A DNA stretch of 64,000 nt from Solirubrobacterales bacterium (GTDB taxonomy: Bacteria > Actinomycetota > Thermoleophilia > Solirubrobacterales > Thermoleophilaceae), in contig JAAYBF010000043.1 of assembly GCA_012718975.1 (NCBI GenBank), positions 1 to 64,000 of the forward strand, written 5' to 3'. A program made the position numbers and the translations under genes. The notes beneath the pieces are model-generated. The model was not told the DNA's origin. It worked only from the letters and a program-made list of their open reading frames with translations, and searched no databases. Positions 52,566-61,626 of this stretch are shown here, piece by piece; within the stretch, counting starts at the first letter, position 1, and each line of letters opens with the position of its first letter.

Positions 52566-53093
52566 TCACCCGTAGCTCTTGCGCCGGAACACGTCGCGGG
52601 AGAGGGAGTCGACGCGGTCGAGGAAGAGGATGCCGTCGAGGTGGTCGATCTCGTGGAGGAGGCAGCGGGCCTCGAAGGCGTCGGTCTCGACCAGGCGCGG
52701 GGTGGCGGTCACGGTGCCGTCGTCGTGGAGGGTGAGCTCGTCGGCCTCGACGGCGATCGTCGTGGCGCGGCGGACGTTGGCGGTCAGGTGCGGGATGCTC
52801 AGGCAGCCCTCGCGGCCGACCTCATCGCCGGCCGACTCGATCGTGCGCGGGTTGGCGAGCAGCAGCAGGCCGCTCTCGGTCGCCGCCTTGCGGTGGCCGG
52901 TCACGTCCACGACGACGATCCGCGTCAGCGCCCCGATCTGTGGCGCCGCGATCCCGGTGCAGTGGCCGAACGAGCGCATCGTGTCGAGCAGGTCGCGTGC
53001 GACCGCGGCCGTCCGCGGATCGTCCGCGGTCGCCGGGGCGGCGACCGTCTTCAGCGCCCGGTGCGGGTAGAGCAGCACCTCGCGGACGGCCAC
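52566..53093 (-). CDS. def: Peptide deformylase
   Basis: HCTGIAAPQIGAL, EGCLSIP, LLHEIDHLDGILFLDRV. Confidence 0.94.
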   Translation of the reverse strand: MAVREVLLYPHRALKTVAAPATADDPRTAAVARDLLDTMRSFGHCTGIAAPQIGALTRIVVVDVTGHRKAATESGLLLLANPRTIESAGDEVGREGCLSIPHLTANVRRATTIAVEADELTLHDDGTVTATPRLVETDAFEARCLLHEIDHLDGILFLDRVDSLSRDVFRRKSYG

Positions 53094-53101
53094 GGCTCCC
53101 C

Positions 53102-53653
53102 CTAGAGCGCGTCGGCGCCGAGCTCGCGCAGGCTGACGTCGACGACCTCGCTCGCCGCGATCTCCGCGAGCGCCGCGTCGAGGGTCGCGGTGTCGAGCTC
53201 CGGCGGCGCCGCCACCTCGATCGCCAGCGCGTAGAGCGCCGGCTCGCCGTCGCCCTCGGCGAGGCGGGTCTGCAGGTCGGTGATGTTCGCGCCCTGCTCG
53301 GCGAGCACGCGCGCGGCGTGGTGGACGATCCCCGGATGGTCGACGCCGTAGATCGACACCATGTGCGTCGGCTCGACGGCCTCCGCCGCGTGCGACTCGA
53401 CCGCGCTCAGCGTCAGCGCCTCCAGCCCCAGCTCGGCCGCCGCCGCGTCGAGGTCGGCCTTCAACGACACGCGGTCGGCGCCCTCCGGCACCCCGAGGAT
53501 CAGCGTCATCGCGAAGTGGCCGCGCAGGATCGCCATCCGCGAGTCCTCGACGTTGACGCCGTGGCGCAGCAGCACCGCCGTCGCGGCGGCGACGATCCCG
53601 GGGCGGTCGCGGCCGACCGCGGACAGGGCGAGCTGGGCCATCGCGTCGAGCAT
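53102..53653 (-). CDS. Two-ACT-domain protein (GcvR-like)
   Basis: LALSAVGRDRPGIVAAATAVLLRHGVNVEDSRMAILRGHFAMTLIL; SIYGVDHPGIVHHAARVLAEQGANITDLQTRL. Confidence 0.88.
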   Translation of the reverse strand: MLDAMAQLALSAVGRDRPGIVAAATAVLLRHGVNVEDSRMAILRGHFAMTLILGVPEGADRVSLKADLDAAAAELGLEALTLSAVESHAAEAVEPTHMVSIYGVDHPGIVHHAARVLAEQGANITDLQTRLAEGDGEPALYALAIEVAAPPELDTATLDAALAEIAASEVVDVSLRELGADAL

Positions 53654-53687
53654 ATGCCCCCGCGCAAGCCCGCCCGCCCGCGCGCCC

Positions 53688-53693
53688 TAGACT
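53688..53693 (+). promoter_or_regulatory. Candidate leaderless -10 (TAGACT, 7 nt before the hemB ATG)
   Basis: TAGACT-GACCGGG-ATG. Confidence 0.5.
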
Positions 53694-53700
53694 GACCGGG

Positions 53701-54675
53701 ATGGCCTTCCCCGCCACCCGCATGCGCCGCCTGCGCGCGAGCGGCGTCCTGCGCGGACTGGTGCGCGAGACGGAGCTGACCCCCGCCCACCTCGTCCAGC
53801 CGCTGTTCGTCGAGCTCGGCACCGACAGCCGGACGCCCGTCGCGACGATGCCGGGCGTCGACCGCCTCTCGATCTCGCACGCGGTCGAGGAGGCCGGCGA
53901 GCTCGCCGACGCCGGCGTGCCGGCGGTGCTGCTGTTCGGCGTCCCGGCCGACAAGGACGAGCAGGCCTCCGGCGCCTACGACGACGAGGGCGTCGTCCAG
54001 CTCGCGGTCCGAGCGCTGAAGGAGGCCCACCCCGACCTCGTCGTGATGACCGACGTCTGCCTCTGCGGCTTCACCTCGCACGGCCACTGCGGCGTCGTGC
54101 GCGCCGACGGCGCCGTCGACAACGACGTAACGCTCGAGCTGCTCGCCAAGACCGCGATCTCCCACGCCCGCGCGGGCGCCGACGCGGTCGCCCCCTCGGA
54201 CATGATGGACGGCCGGGTCGGCGCGCTGCGCGGCCAGCTCGACGGCGAGGGGCTGAGCGAGACGCCGATCGTCGCCTACTCCGCGAAGTACGCCTCGGCG
54301 TTCTACGGCCCGTTCCGCGAGGCGGCCGAGTCGGCGCCCGCGTTCGGCGACCGGCGCAGCTACCAGATGGACCCCGCCAACTCCGACGAGGCGGTCCGCG
54401 AGGCGCTGCTCGACGTCGAGGAGGGCGCCGACATGCTGATGGTCAAGCCGGCGCTGCCCTACCTCGACGTGATCGCCCGCGTCAAGGAGGCGACGGCGCT
54501 GCCGGTCGCCGCCTACAACGTCAGCGGCGAGTACGCGATGGTCAAGGCGGCCGCCGCGGCCGGCGCCCTCGACGAGCGCGCCGCCGTGCTCGAGGCGCTG
54601 ACCGGCATCCGCCGCGCCGGCGCCGACGTCGTCATCACCTACCACGCCAAGGAGGCCGCGCGATGGCTTCAGTGA
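53701..54675 (+). CDS. hemB: Delta-aminolevulinic acid dehydratase
   Basis: MRRLRASGVLRGLVRETELTPAHLVQPLFV, VMTDVCLCGFTSHGHCG, APSDMMDGRVGALR, ADMLMVKPALPYLDVI. Confidence 0.96.
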   Translation: MAFPATRMRRLRASGVLRGLVRETELTPAHLVQPLFVELGTDSRTPVATMPGVDRLSISHAVEEAGELADAGVPAVLLFGVPADKDEQASGAYDDEGVVQLAVRALKEAHPDLVVMTDVCLCGFTSHGHCGVVRADGAVDNDVTLELLAKTAISHARAGADAVAPSDMMDGRVGALRGQLDGEGLSETPIVAYSAKYASAFYGPFREAAESAPAFGDRRSYQMDPANSDEAVREALLDVEEGADMLMVKPALPYLDVIARVKEATALPVAAYNVSGEYAMVKAAAAAGALDERAAVLEALTGIRRAGADVVITYHAKEAARWLQ

Positions 54676-55751
54676 GAGAGACCGCGGCGATCCCGAAGGT
54701 CCGCAGCCGCAAGGACGGCGCCGCCGTGCCGCTCGACGAGCTCGACAAGCGGCTGCTGAACCTGATGCAGGGCAGCTTCCCGATCGCCGAGCGGCCCTAC
54801 GCCCACGTCGCCGACGCGGCCGAGGTGCCCGAGGACGAGGTCCTGCGCCGCGTCCAGCGCCTCCTCGACGAGCGGATCATCCGCCAGGTAACGCCGATCT
54901 TCGACACGCGCGTGCTCGGCTACAGCTCGATGCTGGTCGCCGCCAAGGTCGACCCGGAGAACCCGCACCGCGCGGCGCGCGTGGTCAACTCCCATCCGGG
55001 CGTCTCGCACAACTACCTGCGCAACCACGACTTCAACATGTGGTTCACGATCGCCACCGAGCCCGGCTCGAAGCTCGGGCTCGAGGGGACCCTCGACGTG
55101 CTCGCGGAGCTGACCGGGGCCGAGTCGGTCCGCCAGCTGCCGACGGTCAAGCTGTTCAAGATCCGGATGGACCTTGAGATGGAGAAGGGGACCGCGGACC
55201 TGGCCGCCGCCGGCGTCGCCGAGGACCCGATCGAGCCCGACCCGATCGAGCCGACCGAGCTCGACGTCGCGGTGATCCGCGCGCTCCAGGGCGACATGCC
55301 GGTCGTCTCCGAGCCCTACGCCCCGGCCGCCGCCGAGCTGGGCGTCTCCCAGGCCGAGCTGCTCGAGGCGCTCGAGTCGCTGCGCGAGCGCAAGGCGCTG
55401 CGGCGGGTCGCGGCGATCCTCTTCCACCGGCGCGCCGGCTTCTCGGCCAACGGCATGGGGGTCTGGGCGATCCCCGAGGAGCGGATCATGGAGCTGGCGC
55501 CGCGGATGGCCTCCTACCGCGGCATCTCGCACTGCTACCAGCGGCCCACCTACGCCGACTGGCCGTACTCGGTCTTCACGATGGCCCACGGCCGCTCGAA
55601 GGAGGAGTGCGACGCGATCCTCGAGTCGATCGCGGCCGACACCGGGATCGAGGACCGCCGCACCCTCTACTCCTCGACCGAGTTCAAGAAGATCCGGCTG
55701 CTCTACTTCACCGACGACCACCGCCGCTGGGAGGCCGAGCACGGCGCATAG
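54663..55751 (+). CDS. Tandem AsnC-like protein, AhbA-AhbB/NirDL-type siroheme decarboxylase fusion
   Basis: N-half LDKRLLNLMQGSFPIAERPYAHVADAAEV...HNYLRNHDFNMWFTIA; C-half LDVAVIRALQGDMPVVSEPYA...GISHCYQRPTYADWPYSVFTMAHGRS; next to hemB/hemL. Confidence 0.85.
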   Translation: MASVRETAAIPKVRSRKDGAAVPLDELDKRLLNLMQGSFPIAERPYAHVADAAEVPEDEVLRRVQRLLDERIIRQVTPIFDTRVLGYSSMLVAAKVDPENPHRAARVVNSHPGVSHNYLRNHDFNMWFTIATEPGSKLGLEGTLDVLAELTGAESVRQLPTVKLFKIRMDLEMEKGTADLAAAGVAEDPIEPDPIEPTELDVAVIRALQGDMPVVSEPYAPAAAELGVSQAELLEALESLRERKALRRVAAILFHRRAGFSANGMGVWAIPEERIMELAPRMASYRGISHCYQRPTYADWPYSVFTMAHGRSKEECDAILESIAADTGIEDRRTLYSSTEFKKIRLLYFTDDHRRWEAEHGA

Positions 55752-55796
55752 CCGCCGGCCCGGCGCGCGTCGGCCACGGCCGTCCGGCGGGCCCGC

Positions 55797-56666
55797 TCAG
55801 CCGGCGCGCGGCTCCGGCAGCCGCGCGTCGATCCAGTCGGTGAGCGTGCGGACGTAGGTCGCGGTGAGGTGCACGCGGTCGCGGTAGACGAGCACGTCGC
55901 CGATCACCGCCGGGCAGATCCGCCCCGGGCAGGCGATCTGGTTGATGTCGACGCGCGCCACCCCGGCGCGCCGCGCGCCGCGCACGACGTAGTTGCGGTA
56001 GGGCGCCGAGCCGCGCTGGAACGCGCAGCGGGCGAGGCTCGCCATGTTGTCGCGGACGCAGCTCGGCGGATCGGCGGGCGCCCGCGGCGGGTTGACGAGC
56101 ACCGCCACGCGCCGGTCCTCGCCGCGGATCCGCCGCAGCGTCCTGATCCAGGCGCGCCGCAGGATCGGCCGGCTGGCCGGCCGGCTGAGCCGCTTGCCGC
56201 GCGCGATGACCTGGTAGGCGACGCTCGAGCTGGTGACGATCAGCGCCGGGTCGAGCCGGGCGATCCGGCGCAGCGCGCGCTCGCGCCAGCGGTCGCAGCG
56301 GTAGGCGTAGTGGACGACCATCGGCGGGCAGCCGGCGCGGCTGATCACGACGAGCCGCCAGTTGCGGCGCTGGGCGATCGCGTCGAGCGCCGGGAAGTGC
56401 TGCATCGCCTTCGAGTCGCCGTAGACGACGACGGTCGGCGCGCCGTCGGGGTTGCCGTGGACGCAGGTCAGCGGACCGTCGACCGGCCCGCGGATCGGGC
56501 AGCCGGCCGGCCGGCCGCGGTCGGCGCGGGCGCGGTCGAGCTCGGGGGTCACGGTCTCGGCCGACTGCTGGAGCGCCGGCGCGGCGTCCGCCTGGACGGC
56601 GACCGCGACGAGCACGGCGAGCGCGGCCGCGAAGGGCGGCCAGATGCGACGCGGGCGGCGCCTCAG
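55797..56666 (-). CDS. Secreted stand-alone SGNH-domain protein; CTG start in CTGA overlap inferred
   Basis: VVVYGDSKAMQHFPALDAIAQRRNWRLVVISRAGCPP; YRDRVHLTATYVRTL; N-term LRRRPRRIWPPFAAALAVLVAVAVQADA reads as a signal peptide. Confidence 0.8.
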   Translation of the reverse strand: MRRRPRRIWPPFAAALAVLVAVAVQADAAPALQQSAETVTPELDRARADRGRPAGCPIRGPVDGPLTCVHGNPDGAPTVVVYGDSKAMQHFPALDAIAQRRNWRLVVISRAGCPPMVVHYAYRCDRWRERALRRIARLDPALIVTSSSVAYQVIARGKRLSRPASRPILRRAWIRTLRRIRGEDRRVAVLVNPPRAPADPPSCVRDNMASLARCAFQRGSAPYRNYVVRGARRAGVARVDINQIACPGRICPAVIGDVLVYRDRVHLTATYVRTLTDWIDARLPEPRAG

Positions 56667-57592
56667 CGCAACCGCCTCGCGAGGAACTCGAGCGAGGTGT
56701 CCAGCACGGCCGGCGAGTAGTGCGGCGCGTGCAGCCGGCCCGGCACCAGCAGCAGCTGGCGCGGCGCGCCCGCGAGCCGCAGCCGCGCCGCCATCCGGCG
56801 CGCCTGGTCGGCGGGGATCAGCTCACGGCGCGAGTTGACGATCAGCAGCGGCGGGTCGCCGGCCCCGGCGTGGGTGAGCGGGGAGGCGGCGGCGGCCCGC
56901 CGCGGGCAGGGGGAGCAGCCGAGGTAGCCGGCGATCTTCGCGCGCAGGCGCCGTCGCAGCCGCTGGGTGCCGAGGTCGAACGGGGCCGACCAGGTCACGA
57001 GCGCGCCGAGCCGGGAGCGGCGGCTGGTCGCCAGCAGCGCGAGCAGGTGGCCGCCGGCCGAGCTGCCGAGCGCGCCGATGCGGTCTGGGTCGACGCCGAT
57101 CCGGTGGGCGTTGGCGCGGACCCACGCGACGGCCGCCGCGAGCTCGGCGGTCTGGCGCGGGTAGCCGGGCCGGCCGGGCGCGACGAGCGTGTAGTTGACG
57201 TTGATCGCCACCATGCCGGCGGCCGCCACGGCGCGCGCGACGTGGCCGATCGCGGCCTTGTCGCCCGCGCTCCACGCCCCGCCGTGGACGACGATCACCG
57301 CCGCCCGCCGGCCCCCCGCGCCGGCCGGGCGGTGGACGTCGAGCAGCGGGCCGCGCCCGCCGAGGTAGGGGACGTCGCGCAGCACGGCCGGCGGCCGCTC
57401 GCGCAGCGCGGCGCCGGTGGCCGGCGGAACGGTGGCCTCGGTGGCGCGCACGGCGGTCGAGGCGGTCGCGTCGGTGGCGCGCGGGTCGCCGGCGGGCGAG
57501 CCGGGCAGGGCGCCGACGAGCGCCAGGCCGGCGGCAGCGGCTGCGGCGCACGCGAGCATGCTGCGCCGCCGGCTGTGGCTGGAAAGGGGCAT
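56663..57592 (-). CDS. Secreted alpha/beta-hydrolase (esterase/lipase)
   Basis: VIVVHGGAWSAGDKA, GALGSSAGGHLLALLA, signal peptide. Confidence 0.9.
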   Translation of the reverse strand: MPLSSHSRRRSMLACAAAAAAGLALVGALPGSPAGDPRATDATASTAVRATEATVPPATGAALRERPPAVLRDVPYLGGRGPLLDVHRPAGAGGRRAAVIVVHGGAWSAGDKAAIGHVARAVAAAGMVAINVNYTLVAPGRPGYPRQTAELAAAVAWVRANAHRIGVDPDRIGALGSSAGGHLLALLATSRRSRLGALVTWSAPFDLGTQRLRRRLRAKIAGYLGCSPCPRRAAAASPLTHAGAGDPPLLIVNSRRELIPADQARRMAARLRLAGAPRQLLLVPGRLHAPHYSPAVLDTSLEFLARRLR

Positions 57593-57652
57593 CAGGGGTT
57601 CCTGAACACGGTGACACGGCCCGAGTTCCGGCGGTCGGTCAGGATGTCCTGC

Positions 57653-58972
57653 GTGACTCTCTCCGACCGCCGCTCCGCCGAGCTGTTCGCGCGCGCCGAG
57701 CGCCTGCTGCCCGGCGGCGTCAACTCGCCGGTGCGGGCGATGCGCGCGATCGGCCGCGACCCGATCTTCGTCACCGCCGGGGCGGGCGCCGAGCTGACCG
57801 ACGTCGACGGCAACGCCTATGTCGACTACGTCTGCTCGTGGGGCCCGCTGATCGCCGGCCACGCCCACCCGCGCGTCGTCGAGGCGGTGACCGCCGCCGC
57901 CGCGCGCGGCACGAGCTTCGGCGCCCCGACCGCGGCCGAGGTCGAGATCGCCGCCGCGATCGCCGACCGAGTCCCCGGCGCGGAGATGGTGCGGATGGTC
58001 AACTCCGGCACCGAGGCGGCGATGTCGGCGATCCGCCTGGCGCGCGCGGCGACCGGCCGCGAGAAGCTGCTGAAGTTCGCCGGCGGCTACCACGGCCACG
58101 TCGACGGCCTGCTCGCCGACGCCGGCTCCGGCCTGGCGACCGCCGGGATTCCCGCCAGCCCCGGCGTGCCGGCCGCCCAGGCGGCGGCGACGGTGATCGT
58201 GCCGTGGAACGACCGCGACGCGGTGGCGGCGGCGCTCGCCGAGCACGAGGTCGCCGCGATCCTCGCCGAGCCGTACCCGGCGAACATGGGCCTCGTGCCG
58301 CCCGCCGGGGCGCGCGGCGCGACCGGCGGCCCGGACGGCGAGCCGTTCCTCGCCTTCCTGCGCGAGCAGGCCGGCCGCAATGGCGCGCTGCTCGTCTTCG
58401 ACGAGGTGATCAGCGGCTTCCGCGTCGGTCGCGGCGGCGCTCAGGAGCGCGAGGGCGTGACGCCGGACCTGACCGTGCTCGGCAAGGTCATCGGCGGCGG
58501 GCTGCCCGCGGCGGCCTACGCGGGACGGACGGAGCTGATGGAGCGCGTCGCCCCGGCCGGCGACGTCTACCAGGCCGGGACGCTGTCGGGCAACCCGCTC
58601 GCGACCGCTGCCGGACTGGCGACGCTCGAGCTGCTCGACGGCGACGCCTACGCGCGGCTCGAGCTGGTCGCGCGGCAGCTGGCCGAAGGTCTGCGTTCCG
58701 CCGCGGCCGACGCCGGCGTCGCGGTCCACGTCAGCCACGCGCCGGGGCTGCTGACCGTCTTCTTCCACGACGGCCCGGTCGCCTCCTACGCCGACGCCCG
58801 CGCCGCCGACACCGACCGCTTCGGGGCCTTCTGCCGCGCGATGCTCGACCGCGGCGTCTACCTGCCCGCCGCCCAGTTCGAGGCCTGGTTCCCGTCGCTC
58901 GCCCACACCGACGAGCAGCTCGACCGCACGCTCGCCGCGGCCGCCGAGGCGTTCGCGGAGGTCGCTCCGTGA
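57653..58972 (+). CDS. hemL: Glutamate-1-semialdehyde 2,1-aminomutase
   Basis: LFARAERLLPGGVNSPVRAMRAIGRDPIFV, NSGTEAAMSAIRLARAATGREKLLKFAGGYHGHVD, GKVIGGGLPAAAYAGR, YQAGTLSGNPLA. Confidence 0.96.
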   Translation: MTLSDRRSAELFARAERLLPGGVNSPVRAMRAIGRDPIFVTAGAGAELTDVDGNAYVDYVCSWGPLIAGHAHPRVVEAVTAAAARGTSFGAPTAAEVEIAAAIADRVPGAEMVRMVNSGTEAAMSAIRLARAATGREKLLKFAGGYHGHVDGLLADAGSGLATAGIPASPGVPAAQAAATVIVPWNDRDAVAAALAEHEVAAILAEPYPANMGLVPPAGARGATGGPDGEPFLAFLREQAGRNGALLVFDEVISGFRVGRGGAQEREGVTPDLTVLGKVIGGGLPAAAYAGRTELMERVAPAGDVYQAGTLSGNPLATAAGLATLELLDGDAYARLELVARQLAEGLRSAAADAGVAVHVSHAPGLLTVFFHDGPVASYADARAADTDRFGAFCRAMLDRGVYLPAAQFEAWFPSLAHTDEQLDRTLAAAAEAFAEVAP

Positions 58973-59343
58973 GCGTCCTCGCGGAGGTCGTCGCAGCCGT
59001 CGACCCGGCGATCGCCGAGCACGCGGTCGCCGAGCCCGGTCCCGACCGCTTCGCCGGCACGGTCGCCGACCCCGACCGCCTGTTCACGCTCGAGGCCGTC
59101 CACGAGGCGGCGCTGCTGCACTACGGCGAGCCGCGCGCCTTCGCCGGCATGGACGGGGACCTGCGCCTGCTCGCCGGCGACGCCCTCTACGCGCTCGGGC
59201 TGCGCCGGGTGGCCTCCGCGGGGGATCTCGAGGCGGTCGCGATCCTCGCCGACCTGATCGCCGCGGTCGCCCGCGCGGAGGCCGAAGGCGACCCCTCGGC
59301 GGCCGTCGCCATCTGGTCTGAAGGCGCGCGCCGCCTCGCCTAA
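58969..59343 (+). CDS. Conserved hypothetical protein, translationally coupled to hemL
   Basis: GTGA overlap with hemL; 124-aa frame. Confidence 0.7.
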   Translation: MSVLAEVVAAVDPAIAEHAVAEPGPDRFAGTVADPDRLFTLEAVHEAALLHYGEPRAFAGMDGDLRLLAGDALYALGLRRVASAGDLEAVAILADLIAAVARAEAEGDPSAAVAIWSEGARRLA

Positions 59344-59402
59344 CTACAATCTCGCGCCGCGACGCCCACCGACGGCCTCGCGCCCCCCACAACCAAGCCC
59401 CC

Positions 59403-60068
59403 TTGGCCGACCTCCCCGACAAGCACAAGCGCAAGTCGCGATACACCGCCGAGCGAGGCACCCCCGGTGCCTTCGAGGGCGAGACCGTCACCCGCCGCAC
59501 GCTGATGACCGGCGGCGCGCTCGCCACCGGAGGCATCGCCACCGCGGCGTTCGGCCTGCCGGCGCTCGGCTTCGCGCTCGGCCCGATGTTCGAGCGCTCG
59601 GCACCGGAGACCTGGCAGGACGTCGGCAGCCCGGAGGACTTCAACGACGAGACCTACGTCCCGGTCGTGATGAACCTCGTGCCGTCGATCGGCGAGGCCG
59701 GCAAGACGACCGTCTACATCCGCCGCTTCAACCCGGGCCGCGACACCGCGCGCAACTCCGACCTGCCCTACGTCGCGATCTCCACGCGCTGCGCCCACCT
59801 CGGCTGCCCGGTCCGCTACATCCAGGCTTCGCAGCGCTTCGTCTGCCCCTGCCACGGCGGCGTCTACGACTTCGAGGGCAAGGTCGACGGCGGCCCGCCC
59901 GTCCGTCCGCTGGACCGCTTCTACACGCGCGTGCGCAACGGGCGCGTGGAGGTCGGCGACCGCTTCTCGGTCAACTCCGAGCTCGAGCGCTTCCCGCATC
60001 CGCGCGATCCCTCCAACCACCTCGACGGGCTCTGGCAGTACCTCTACCCCGGTAGGCCGAGCACATGA
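59403..60068 (+). CDS. qcrA: Rieske iron-sulfur subunit of menaquinol:cytochrome c reductase
   Basis: STRCAHLGCPVRYIQASQRFVCPCHGGVYDFEG. Confidence 0.95.
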   Translation: MADLPDKHKRKSRYTAERGTPGAFEGETVTRRTLMTGGALATGGIATAAFGLPALGFALGPMFERSAPETWQDVGSPEDFNDETYVPVVMNLVPSIGEAGKTTVYIRRFNPGRDTARNSDLPYVAISTRCAHLGCPVRYIQASQRFVCPCHGGVYDFEGKVDGGPPVRPLDRFYTRVRNGRVEVGDRFSVNSELERFPHPRDPSNHLDGLWQYLYPGRPST

Positions 60069-60862
60069 GCCTCGTCCCGAAGTTCATGCGGCCGGCGCCC
60101 CCGCGCCCGACCGAGCGCGACGGCGCGGCGCCGACGCCGGCGCAGCGCGCCAAGGCGAACGCCGCCGAGGGCGGCGCGGGCCTGGTCGGCTACCTCGACG
60201 AGCGCACCGGCGCGAGCCCGTTCCTGCGCGGCTTCCTGTTCCGCAAGGTGCCGAAGGGGACCAACTGGTTCTACACGCTCGGCTCGGCGACGATGTTCGC
60301 GTTCGTCTCGCAGGCGGTGACGGGCGTCTTCCTGGCGATGTACTACGAGCCGGACCCGACGCGCGCCTACACGTCGGCCGCCCACATCACCAACGACGTC
60401 TTCCTCGGCGAGCTGGTGCGCGGCATGCACCGCTGGGGCGCCACGGTGATGATCATCCTGATCTTCCTGCACATGGGCCGCACGTTCGTCTTCGGCGCCT
60501 ACAAGTACCCGCGCGAGCTCAACTGGGTGATCGGCGTCGTGCTTGTCGTGCTGACGCTCATGATGGGCCTGACCGGCTACCTGCTGCCGTTCGACCAGCG
60601 GTCCTTCTGGGCGACGGTCGTCGGCGTCAACATCAACGCGTCCGGTCCGATCATGGGCCCGTACCTGGCCGACTTCATGCGCGGCGGGGCCGAGTTCGGC
60701 CAGTCGACGCTCAGTCGCTTCTATGCGATGCACATGATGTTGATCCCGGGTCTGATCGGCGCGCTGATCGGCGCCCACCTGTACCTCGTCTCCAAGCTCG
60801 GCACGAGCGCCCCGCCGTGGCTGAAGGCCGAGAAGAAGTCGCTCAAGCGCGAGGAGATCTGA
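60065..60862 (+). CDS. qcrB: Cytochrome b (b6-like) subunit
   Basis: VTGVFLAMYYEPDPTRAYTS, GMHRWGATVMIILIFLHMGRTFVFGAYKYPRELNWVIG, MHMMLIPGLIGALIGAHLYLV. Confidence 0.95.
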   Translation: MSLVPKFMRPAPPRPTERDGAAPTPAQRAKANAAEGGAGLVGYLDERTGASPFLRGFLFRKVPKGTNWFYTLGSATMFAFVSQAVTGVFLAMYYEPDPTRAYTSAAHITNDVFLGELVRGMHRWGATVMIILIFLHMGRTFVFGAYKYPRELNWVIGVVLVVLTLMMGLTGYLLPFDQRSFWATVVGVNINASGPIMGPYLADFMRGGAEFGQSTLSRFYAMHMMLIPGLIGALIGAHLYLVSKLGTSAPPWLKAEKKSLKREEI

Positions 60863-60863
60863 G

Positions 60864-61616
60864 GTGAACCGGCGCGAGAAGGAGGAGTACCTACGCGAGT
60901 ACTCCATCCTCAAGAGCCAGGGCAAGCCGTTCTTCCCGTACGCGGTCGCCAAGGACGGCGCGATGGCGTGCGTGACGATGGCGGTGATCATCCTGATGGC
61001 CGTCCTGTTCGGCGCCGAGCTCGGCCCGAAGGCTGACCCGACGACGACCACCTACTCGCCGCGTCCGGAGTGGTACTTCTTCTTCCTGTTCGAGCTGCTG
61101 CGGGTCGTCAAGCCGCCGGCGCTGGTCTTCGTGGCCACGATCGGCATCCCGACGATCTGCCTGATGCTGCTCCTGCTGCTGCCGTTCTACGACCGCAACC
61201 CCGAGCGCCATCCGCTCAAGCGGCCGATCGCGATGATCGGCGCCGTGGCGACCGTCGCCGCGATGGGCTACCTGACGGTGCTCGGCGCGCTCGCCGGCCC
61301 GCCGAGCCAGGTCGACATCTACGTCGCCCCCGAGTACGAGCGGGGCGCCGAGGTCGCGGCGTCGGCCGGCTGCCTCGGCTGTCACCGGATCGGCCACAAC
61401 GGCAACACGCTCGGTCCCGATCTGACGAACATCGGCGACCGCCTCGGCCGCGACGCGATCGCCCGCACGCTCGTCAACCCGACCGCGCCGATGCCCTCCT
61501 ACGAGGCGCTGCGCGAGAACGACCCCGAGCAGTTCAACCAGCTCGTCGACTTCATCGCCTCGCTGCGCGCGGACAACCCGCACAGCGAGCCCGAGGGCGA
61601 CGGCTCCGGCCACTAG
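60864..61616 (+). CDS. qcrC: Subunit IV-like cytochrome b fused to cytochrome c (Bacillus QcrC type)
   Basis: SPRPEWYFFFLFELLRVVK then CLGCH haem motif and MPSYEAL. Confidence 0.93.
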   Translation: MNRREKEEYLREYSILKSQGKPFFPYAVAKDGAMACVTMAVIILMAVLFGAELGPKADPTTTTYSPRPEWYFFFLFELLRVVKPPALVFVATIGIPTICLMLLLLLPFYDRNPERHPLKRPIAMIGAVATVAAMGYLTVLGALAGPPSQVDIYVAPEYERGAEVAASAGCLGCHRIGHNGNTLGPDLTNIGDRLGRDAIARTLVNPTAPMPSYEALRENDPEQFNQLVDFIASLRADNPHSEPEGDGSGH

Positions 61617-61626
61617 GCGGCCTGCG

